64,000 nt of DNA from Hyphodiscus hymeniophilus. Its lineage: Eukaryota > Ascomycota > Leotiomycetes > Helotiales > Hyphodiscaceae. Below the pieces are notes generated by a model that was not told the origin of the DNA, made no database searches, and was given only the letters and a program-made list of their open reading frames with translations. Both the position numbers and the translations under genes were made by a program. Below are positions 55,960 to 64,000 of the stretch, in pieces. The stretch's first letter is position 1; every line of letters starts with the position of its first letter. The stretch covers positions 248,001 to 312,000 of the forward strand of contig VNKQ01000011.1 in NCBI GenBank assembly GCA_016508695.1, given 5' to 3'.

Positions 55960-56937
55960 ATGATGGAATACGCTCAATACCAGCAACAGCCGCCCTCGGG
56001 CAATCACAGTGGATATCCGAATCCAGGCCAACACCCAGCCGGGATCACTTCTCCTTCCCAGCAACCTCTACACTCCATTCATCCTCAAGCATCACCTGTC
56101 TTAACATCGCAACCTCAGTCTGGTCAGAATCATGGTCATGGCGTCCAGCAGATGAATTACCCACAAGCATATCCCCAACCTGGTATGCACTATGGCATGG
56201 CAGGAATCACACCACAAGCGGCGGCAATGGCAGCAACAGCGGCTGCATCTGGTCAAGGTGGCTATCCTTATAATCTGCCTGATTCCGGATTACCGCAAAC
56301 ATCACCAAGACTGCAACAAGGTGTAGCTGTCAAAAAGGAGAGAGGCCCGAGATCGCCGCAGCAGATGAACAATCAGATCAGCCAGGGTCGCCGGATGAGC
56401 CAACAAGTCCCCAGTCCTGCTGTCACAAGCACTCAACCACTCATGAACCATGGTGCACCGCGCCCAGCAGTACCCCCCATGCCGACAAACCAACATCCAC
56501 AATCTCCAGAGCTAGTCTCCGGCGCCGTTGAAGAATCGCCCTTGTACGTCAATGCCAAGCAATTCCATCGGATTCTGAAGCGTCGCGTCGCAAGACAAAG
56601 ATTAGAGGAGGCGCTCCGTTTGACTTCAAAGGGAAGGAAACCATACTTGCATGAAAGCAGACACAATCATGCGATGCGGAGACCTAGGGGACCTGGAGGA
56701 CGATTCTTGACCGCTGATGAGGTTGCTGAAATCGAGAGAACAAAGGGTGATGGTGAGGATGGTGACAAGCTTTCAGAGACACCAGCAAAGGGTATTTCAG
56801 GAGGCGCCGGTGGATCAGGAACTAAGCGAAAAGCCGACACCGATAACTCAACGCCAAGCAAGAAAGTCAAGACAAATGCAAGGAGTAGTGCAGAAGAAGA
56901 TGATGTAGAAGATGACGATGCGGATGATGATAGTTGA
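55960..56937 (+). CDS. hapB: CCAAT-binding complex subunit HapB (NF-YA/Hap2)
   Basis: DNA-contacting subunit of the heterotrimeric CCAAT-binding factor with HapC and HapE. A single exon of 325 residues from the tandem ATG at 55960. The CBFB/NFYA domain is at about 191-252. EESPLYVNAKQFHRILKRRV is the A1 helix binding the HapC/HapE dimer, and RKPYLHESRHNHAMRRPRGP is the A2/DNA-binding segment ending GGRFL. The first 190 residues are Gln/Pro/Ser-rich activation-type sequence. The C-terminus has a KRKAD ... SKKVK nuclear signal and a terminal acidic run. The 5' leader may be long, since no gene is seen for several kilobases upstream. Confidence 0.95.
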   Translation: MMEYAQYQQQPPSGNHSGYPNPGQHPAGITSPSQQPLHSIHPQASPVLTSQPQSGQNHGHGVQQMNYPQAYPQPGMHYGMAGITPQAAAMAATAAASGQGGYPYNLPDSGLPQTSPRLQQGVAVKKERGPRSPQQMNNQISQGRRMSQQVPSPAVTSTQPLMNHGAPRPAVPPMPTNQHPQSPELVSGAVEESPLYVNAKQFHRILKRRVARQRLEEALRLTSKGRKPYLHESRHNHAMRRPRGPGGRFLTADEVAEIERTKGDGEDGDKLSETPAKGISGGAGGSGTKRKADTDNSTPSKKVKTNARSSAEEDDVEDDDADDDS

Positions 56938-58136
56938 ATCACCAAATCGTCTGAATCATAATCTTTGCCTAGATATCTCATTTGTTTCTCATTTGTCTGT
57001 TAATGAAATTACGACAGCGATCTTGCTTTGCCCGTTGCTTTGCCTCTTGGTTCACTTCATCAGCGTTGGATTGGGCTGGCTATGGAAGGGAATACCAATA
57101 CCAATCTGGGGACTTGTGAGTGGGCGGAGGGGGGTCTGTTTTCCATCAACTTAGGATGCTGGCATTGCCTTGGCTGAAGAAATGGTTGCATACAGGACAT
57201 TCGTTTGGCATCTTCGCTCGTTTAGAGGACTAGAATACCCCTTTTTGTCAGTTCCTTACATCTCTGCCTTTACATTCTCTTCTTGCTGTGCGTAACTACG
57301 CCAGAGCTTTTCATTTAATGGTATTTTCGAGGGTTATGAACTGGATGGGTATTGGGAGGAATTAGAAACCTGGCACATATCCCTCAAGGGATCAAAAACA
57401 GCGCACGTCGCTACTTTCCAGCGCGTGGTATACTTGACTTATGATGATGGATTTTCTCTTTTGTCTCGTCTGTGGGCGGGCTTTGTGTTTGTGTTTATAT
57501 GGAGGACGAAGGAAAGGGCACATGCTGTATCATATTTTGATGTTCAGATAGGCCACACAATCAGATTGAGATTGAACAGGCTTTGGCCATTCTGCGTGAT
57601 CTCCATCTCCCCGTCCCTCATCAACTGATCTTGCCACTTCACCTTCAGACAATCCACGATCCATTCGAAACGGGCAACAGTCGGAACGAACACCCAACAA
57701 GCTACAGCCTACACGCGCATTCACTCAGCCCTACTAAGCCGAGCGCCCTGGTTACCCAATTGAGTCAACAGACGAAGGACGGAAAACCCACAACCTCCTT
57801 CTCCGCTCCCCATCCCGGTCTCGAAGTAGCCAATAAGAGGCGACACGCATCGACTACTGAAAGTAGACGAGGCTACACGGAAACGAAATGTTTCTTCGGA
57901 TCGAGATCAACCTTCTTGGATATATAGCGCTGGCTGGCCTCTATGTATAGTATGACACGGGGATCTATGAGGTCTGAATCGACAGAAAGGTGGGATCAGA
58001 AAATTGAAAGTTTTGGATTCGGAGACGGCATTCCCGGATTCTGGCGAGGAGAAGACATATATCGATACTGATCCCGGAACAATCTTCACGCGCTTGCCAT
58101 CCTCCTAACCTTCTAAAGGTTAACGAATGAGATCAG
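56938..58136. other. Intergenic region, 1.2 kb
   Basis: 3' region of hapB and the former upstream region of the P450-reductase relic. No gene supported. Confidence 0.45.
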
Positions 58137-60821
58137 ATGACGGAGCCGATCCCTGACCCAAAGGCCAAGCCTCTCGTGGGGAATATGCTCGATCTGATGG
58201 ACGACGAGGCGCAGTTGAGAGCGCTGGAGCAGCTGGCGGGGGTCTATGGGCCGATCTATCAGTTCAGAAGGCAGGGGAATAGGATTATCACTGCGAGCAG
58301 TGTCGAGATCATGCAGGACAGTGTGTGATGTGCTTTCCGCCGTGCTGTGATGGGGTTCGTTCCCGAGCTCACAAGGGGATAGTCGTTGATGAGAGGAGAT
58401 ATGTGAAAGCGCCGCCTGCTGCGTTGAAGGCGAGAGGCTCCAAGGTTTGTGACCTTCATACTGATCTTGATGCATGCCTCGGTGGAGTTTGGATTTTTGG
58501 GGGAGCTCTTCGAGCGTTGCTGGATCCTATTCCTGTCTCCGAGCCTGTGTGGTGGCATCGTTGACTGAGTCCTCCAGCCCGCTGGTCTTTTCACTGCGGC
58601 GAATGACGATCCGGATTGGGGTTAAGCGCATAGGATTCTGATGCCTGCTTTTGGACCTTTGGCTGTTGAGGAGCAGTTTGAACGTGAGTTCACGCCCGTC
58701 CATCGAAATAGAACTTACACTAAGAACGAACAGAGATGCAAGATATAGGAAACCAACTGCTGCTCAAGTGAGCTCGAACGGGGGCAGATAAGCCAATCTC
58801 CATTACGGATGACTTCACGCGGCTTACCCTCGACACAATCGCTCTATGCGCCATGGATTTCCGGTTCAATTTTTCGTACAAGGACAAAATACACGCGTCC
58901 GTGGATGCCATGGTTGGTTTCCTCGCCAAATCGGGGGCGAGAGCATCGAGGCCGGCCCTCATGAATAGTTTGATGAAGGGCAAGGAGAAGACACTCCGGG
59001 CGGATACTGACTATATGGACTCGTTGTGCGAAGAGCTGCCACAGGAACCTGCCGCACGTTCGCTGAGAGACTTGCGTTAAATGCGACTGCGCACGGTTTC
59101 GAAGCTGCTGCCAAGGATACGGATCTCTGCACCGATCAGCTTCCTGAGGGCCAGCCTGTCATTATCATCACAGCGTCGTATGAAGGTCAGCCACCTGACA
59201 ATGCTGCCCGGTTGTTAAATGGCTGCAGAATCTCGGTACGAAAGCATTGGAAAATGTTCAATATGCGGTCTTTGGATGCGGACATAGTAAGTTGATCGAT
59301 TTTCAACAGAAGCAGTGCTGATTGGTTTCAGGTGATTGGAGGGGAACCTTCCAGAGAATCCCTACACTCGTTCATGATATTATGGCAAAGTGCGGAGCCT
59401 CGCGTATTGTGCCCAGAGGTCTAACCGATGCGCCGAAGGGAGCGATGCTGAACGACTTCGAAGACTGGGTTGAGCTAGTCCTCTGGCCGTCATAGAGCAA
59501 ACAGAGCTCGAGCGGTCCTCAAGATACTCACAAGCCAATGTTCGACTTCGAGGTCTGCCCTCTAATCCAAACATCTACTCTCAGACAAGACGTGGAGATA
59601 GCGGCAGTGGTCGAGACTTCGGAACTCACTGCTCATGGAGAGCCTTCCAAATATCATCTTGAGATTCAGCTACCGGAGCATATGACCTACGAGTGTGGCG
59701 ACTACTTGGTATTCCTTCCTATGAACTCTAACGAGCTGGTTGGCCGCATCATGACTCGATTCGGGATTGAGCAAGATTCCACGATGGTTGTCAGGGGGCA
59801 GAAGCTAGGAGCTTTACCTCTCGATATTCCTCTATTGGTCCAAGATGTATTACAGAGTTGCGTCGAACTATCTGATCCCGCCAGCAAGAAGGCATGCACA
59901 GTCCCTTCATTCCTTAATTTGATGCTAATTCAAACAGACCATCCGAGTCTGCGTGAACTTGACCACCGATGTCTCGACCATCTCCAAACTCGAGTTCATG
60001 GTCTCCAACAACGAAATCTTCGAGAACGAAATCTTAGACAAACACATCAGTGTCCTCGAGCTCCTAGGGCTACACCCTTCCATAGCCTTCCCGTTCAGCG
60101 AGTTCCTAGCAAGCCTAACACCAACCCGCGTCCGCCATTATTCCATGGCCTCCTCTCCTCTCGCTTTACCAACCAAAAGCTACAATCACCTACGGCATCG
60201 TCTCCGGGCCCGCTCTTTCCGGACACGGCAGTTTGCAGGCATCACTGGACGTACCTCTCGACGCTCCAGCCCGGCGACGAAATCCAGGTCTCCGTCCGCC
60301 CGTCCGCGAAGGCTCTCTTCAAGCTCCCCCTCAGCACCGACACACCACTACTGATGTACTGTTCCGGCACAGGGCTCGCCTCGTTCCGGGGTTTCGTCCA
60401 GCAGCGCGCGATCTAGCAGTCCGCGAACCCGGGCCGAAGACTCGCGCCCGCTCTGCTCTTCGTAGGCTGCCGCTCTCAGACGAGGGATCGGCTGTACGCA
60501 GCTGAGTTCGACGCCTGGCAGGCACAGGGCGTCGTCGATGTGCGGTACGCGTTCAGTCGAGAGAGCCAGAACTCGAAGGGCTGCGCGTATGTGCAGGAGA
60601 GGTTGATTATGAACCAGGAGGACGTCGCTGGATTGTGGGCGGCGAGGTGGCGAGTCTATGTCTGTGGAAGTGGAGGGTTCGTGAAGGAGGTCTCGAATGT
60701 GGCGAAGGGGATTGTGAGGGAGAAGAGGTTCCAGTTGGGAGAGGTCTTCAGTGAGCAGGCGTTGGAGACGTTCTTCGAGAAGCAAATGACAGGACGGACG
60801 GCTACGGATGTTTTTGGGTGA
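58137..60821 (+). pseudogene. Relic of a CYP505-type cytochrome P450-NADPH reductase fusion (P450foxy)
   Basis: Fatty-acid subterminal hydroxylase fusion, now broken. The haem domain starts at 58137 (MTEPIPDPKAKPLVGN, YGPIYQF). It continues as LFTAANDDPDWG, stop (58623), AHRILMPAFGP, then LLLK, stop (58769), ARTGADKPISITDDFTRLTL and AMVGFLAKSGARASRPAL. Near 59035 it jumps directly to the FMN domain (TGTCRTFAERLAL, ITASYEGQPPDNAA, VFGCGH). The I helix, ExxR and haem-Cys loop are therefore missing. The FAD/NADPH part (59538-60821) has YHLEIQLPEHMTYECGDYLV, VRHYSMASSPLA, LMYCSGTGLASFRGF and ends ATDVFG, with frameshifts and a stop at 60413. Old intron remnants are still recognisable, for example 59290-59331 and 59892-59937. 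Confidence 0.9.
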
Positions 60822-60984
60822 TTTGTTTTGGATGGGCGTGGAATCTTTGGATTTGGTCGAGGACTGAGTTAGCTACAGAACCGTTTGTAATATTAGAATG
60901 ACCTCTAAGCACATTTGACTAGGTCAATGTACGGAAACTCGAAAAACTGGAAAAGGTAAAGAACATGTAACTAATTATCATATT

Positions 60985-62181
60985 TTATGTAATGAGCCTT
61001 CCAGAGTATTGGAACCTCGCAATCCGCTGTACTGAATTATCCTCTACCTGGAAGCTAGAACATATCTGAAGCTCTTGGCCTAGCTCTCTTCTTCGTGGGG
61101 GATGCGTCTCGACATCTGCCGGTTCTTGTCCCTTCACAATCGACGCAGAATCCACCAAATCATCAACCCTTCCCGACTCATTCAACGAACCAGTACCAGC
61201 ATCCCCCAGCTCAGGACTCTCGGCATGCCTCACACCATCTGATACACCACCTCTCCTAGACGCACCACTCTTCCTACCCCTCCCCCTCCCTCTCTCCCTC
61301 ACCACAGGCGGAACATTAACCACACTCGTCCTCGGCGCTCGAGCACCGAGGGGCAGTCTACCACGGTGTGGAGCAGGGGACGCAGCTCTGGACAGGTTCT
61401 CCGGGGACAATATGCCCGCGAGGGTCTCGGCAGCATGCTTCATGAGCCCCTCGCTCATCAGCCTCGTCCGCCTCACGATGCTAGCGCTCTCCCCAGCATC
61501 CAGCTCGCCCGTCTCCGTGACGCCGTTGCGCGTCCGCGACCACACGCCCTCCCCGAACGTGATGGTTTCCGTGTAGCCCGGCGCGTCCGTCGTGATGGTG
61601 TTGGAGCCCTGGAACTCGACCCTGATGTGCTCGTGCTCGTGCTCGTGCTCGCGCTCGTGCTCGTCTGCTCGGCGCGCCGCGTCTCTCGGGATCAGCGTCT
61701 GGAAGAACTGGTTCGAGGACTCGGCCGCGGCGCGGGTTGCTCGTCCGTGGATCTTCTGGCTCGCCGTGGCGTCGGTAAGTGCGCTTGCTCCTCCCAGCGC
61801 CTGGTTCAGGTGCTGGAATACCCCGCGCAGGTCGGACTGGAGGCTGTGATCCATGAGCCTGAAGTCGTCCGCTGTCACGGTAGCTACCGTGTCTGGATTC
61901 CCACGCAGCTCTTGGAGTTCCGGCGCGCTCTTGCCACGGCTTTTGGTCTTGCTCCGGTCAGGGGGTGGTGTGACAGCAGCTACGTGATCTTGTTCAGCTG
62001 CGCGAGTTTCTGAGATAGAGGGATCGATAGCCTCGCCGATCTGATCATTAACAATGTGCTCTGTAGCTGCATCTTGAGTTCTCTTTGATCTCTTTCTCGA
62101 CTTTCTCGACTTCTTCTTCCTCTTGTTTGGAATAGCGGACTCTGCTTTTGGACTCGCTTTACGTTTCTTCGCCATCGGCAT
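60985..62181 (-). CDS. Basic, probably nuclear, uncharacterised protein with a His-Glu run
   Basis: A single exon of 398 residues from the ATG at 62181 (MPMAKKRKASPK); the ATG at 62175 is nearly as good. The N-terminal 35 residues are extremely basic (KKRK, NKRKKKSRKSRKRSKR), a strong nuclear or nucleolar signal. A folded-looking block lies at about 105-165, with DDFRLMDHSLQSDLRGVFQH. Residues about 175-188 alternate His and Glu (EHEREHEHEHEH). Next comes an immunoglobulin-like beta-rich segment, NTITTDAPGYTETITFGEGV then WSRTRNGVTETGELD. The C-terminal part is Arg/Gly-rich and disordered. I recognise no family. The region is GC-rich compared with its flanks. Confidence 0.6.
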   Translation of the reverse strand: MPMAKKRKASPKAESAIPNKRKKKSRKSRKRSKRTQDAATEHIVNDQIGEAIDPSISETRAAEQDHVAAVTPPPDRSKTKSRGKSAPELQELRGNPDTVATVTADDFRLMDHSLQSDLRGVFQHLNQALGGASALTDATASQKIHGRATRAAAESSNQFFQTLIPRDAARRADEHEREHEHEHEHIRVEFQGSNTITTDAPGYTETITFGEGVWSRTRNGVTETGELDAGESASIVRRTRLMSEGLMKHAAETLAGILSPENLSRAASPAPHRGRLPLGARAPRTSVVNVPPVVRERGRGRGRKSGASRRGGVSDGVRHAESPELGDAGTGSLNESGRVDDLVDSASIVKGQEPADVETHPPRRRELGQELQICSSFQVEDNSVQRIARFQYSGRLIT

Positions 62182-64000
62182 CAAGCATCAACATAGACTT
62201 TCAATGATAACTGACTTGAGTGCAATGAATAGTACGACGACAGACAAGGCGAACTTATATTCCGAATAGAGCAATCAAGAGGAAGATTCGTAGCATGTTC
62301 CCTACTAGATCACATTGGTGATAGAAATTCTTGATGGAATGCCTCTTTGTTCTCTCTCAGCCCCGTTTTCAGATATCCACAACAATGGAACCAGGGGAAG
62401 CAGCCACCACAAGCAACTGCAGCAAGCATATACGCAATTGGAAAGGTGAGGAGCACTACTCGAACAAAGGGAAACGCAGTAATTGAAATGTCTTTACGTC
62501 GTTTCGGGACACAACTTGGTACCTGATCCCATTCACGCTTCGGCAAAGACACCATGTGCTGCGTGCAATCATGCCTTTCAAGCCCTGCGCGAGAAGGGAT
62601 GAAGTCCCTGGTCTGGAAAAGCATAGAAACGGTTTGTCAAGAAGAGAGAAACCAGCCCAACGAGAAGCAATTTATGATCCGCTCAGATAAAGCAACTCGT
62701 TCCTCTTCCTCTCCTCTCCCGCGCATATATCTCTGACACCACATCTCCAGCTGCCCACGAAGAGCATAACGTGCCCGTGGGCCGAAAAGCCCTAGACGTT
62801 GATCACATCCTAAACCTCCACCAGCTCCAACCATCTCCGCTTACCTAATTCGGGAGCTTTGGGTGACGGTTGGGCCCATCATGACGCTCTCCCCTCTCCC
62901 CTCGCCTCTCTCCGCTCTCCGCTCTCTCTCAACACCCATATTACCCAATCGCCCATGCAGATCTGAGCACCAACAGACTCAAACACCCCTCGCCCGCCTC
63001 GATCGATGTCACGATGCGCAAGCCGAGACGCCCATTCCAACGCTACCTTACTTATCAACAGATAATCAGACCAGAGACTCCGCTCGTGAAGATGGAGTTT
63101 GAGGGGCCGCTAGACCTCGGCCGAGGTCCCTTACCTACCTTAGTCGCCACCCCAGCAACTGTCTCCACTCGCCGTTTCCCCGGATTCCCAGCCATCGCGC
63201 ATCGGATTCGTCGTTCTCTGCACAGTACATGCGTCTTCAAGCGGCTGTTGGATAGATTTTCAAATATCATCGAGATCTCACATGTTGCTTCCCGGGTAAA
63301 GTCATGTCGCGTCACGTAAGATAGAAAAACCCGCAGCTTCACCAGCTTGGAGGTTCAAGGAAGGACCCGGGTTCGACGTCGGGAGATTGCGGGGTATGTA
63401 TGCTCTGCTGGCCGACGGAGGAGGGTGCGGGAGAGAGTTCTAGAGGATTGTGGGATGTGATGGTAATGATCGGAGGGAAAATGCTAAAATCAATTCAAAC
63501 CATAACCCCAATCGGGATGGCAAGGCTGATTGGAGAAAGGGGTGCATATACAGTAAGCAACCAGCTGAACGAGAGCTGTAGGAGAAAGTGGAAGGAGGTG
63601 CATGGACCCTGTGTGGTGTGACCGTGTAACGATTTGGAAGAATAGAGATGGTGTCTCGTTCGTGCTTCATCAATCCTCATGCTGTGTTGCGCGAAAGAGG
63701 GGTCACTGGGCCCAACTCTCGGCGTGGGGAAATATATTAGACGGATCAAAATTCAGGCAGATTTCACGTCGTACAATCGAGCGATGCGCTCGCCCAAGCG
63801 AGTCACAAAAAGTCCACTGGTGTTGATGATTTGTGTATGGACTATGTGAATTGGTTGTCGCCATTTGTAGTCACCCAGTCTGGCAGACACCATCACTCTC
63901 CTCGATTCTGATCCGGAATGCAATATTAAAATCCCTCCCAAACCAAGTAGCCAGACCAGTTGTAATGGCATAAGCCAGCCCTTTCTAAACCTTTGCCAAG
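62182..64000. other. Gene-free right end of the window, 1.8 kb
   Basis: Frames at 62310-62624, 63014-63319 and 63495-63749 lack coding character. The region between 62860 and 62950 is pyrimidine-rich on the plus strand. A promoter for a gene beyond the edge cannot be excluded. Confidence 0.4.

Noticed and set aside
62310..62624. Minus-strand frame with one hydrophobic stretch
   Set aside because: The single hydrophobic run FVRVVLLTFPIAYMLAAVA is suggestive, but nothing else supports a gene.
1..64000. tRNA genes, rRNA, CRISPR arrays, transposons
   Set aside because: Looked for B-box-like GGTTCGANNCC words, terminal inverted repeats and spaced repeats; nothing convincing was found by eye.

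Overview
The window is nuclear DNA from a filamentous ascomycete (Pezizomycotina; class Leotiomycetes is my guess). Genes lie on both strands and carry few, short introns of about 45-160 bases, with GTNNGT donors and CTGAC/CTAAC-type branch sites. PalC, HapB, a Zn2Cys6 factor and a CYP505-type P450-reductase relic also fit this group. No CRISPR, insertion sequence, rRNA or convincing tRNA was seen.

Layout. 0-12.7 kb is mostly housekeeping: a nucleolin/Gar2 gene cut by the left edge, a complex I NDUFB10-type subunit, mitochondrial ribosomal protein mL54, two TFIID subunits (TAF7 and a TAF3-like protein) head to head, a small fungal protein, pH-signalling PalC with a GC-AG intron, cystathionine gamma-lyase, and a Zn2Cys6 factor divergent from it. 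13-27.6 kb is looser: a TetX-like FAD monooxygenase, a She3-like coiled-coil protein, a six-exon 993-residue protein I cannot assign, a two-pass membrane protein and a small secreted protein. 29.3-34.6 kb holds a C11orf54-like hydrolase, a DUF4743 Nudix enzyme and an NAD(P)HX dehydratase whose frame is broken in a G6 run; this may be a metabolite-repair neighbourhood. 34.9-37.3 kb is a five-exon C2H2 regulator. A membrane protein and a glycine-rich protein follow.

40.1-50.8 kb is one 11-exon gene for a 3260-residue DUF6606/DUF3638/DUF3645 protein. Its C-terminal third shows an ordered series of motifs like those of superfamily 2 helicases or SecA. About 5 kb without a recognisable gene then leads into hapB (55.96-56.94 kb). 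58.1-60.8 kb is a decayed P450-reductase fusion gene that has lost the haem-binding half of the P450 domain. A nuclear-type basic protein with a His-Glu run ends the coding part, and the last 1.8 kb shows no gene I can support.

Two genes look broken or misread by one base (NAD(P)HX dehydratase; C-terminus of the Zn2Cys6 factor). Check these against raw reads before drawing biological conclusions. Exon joins were worked out by hand from splice consensus and reading frame; no search was run.
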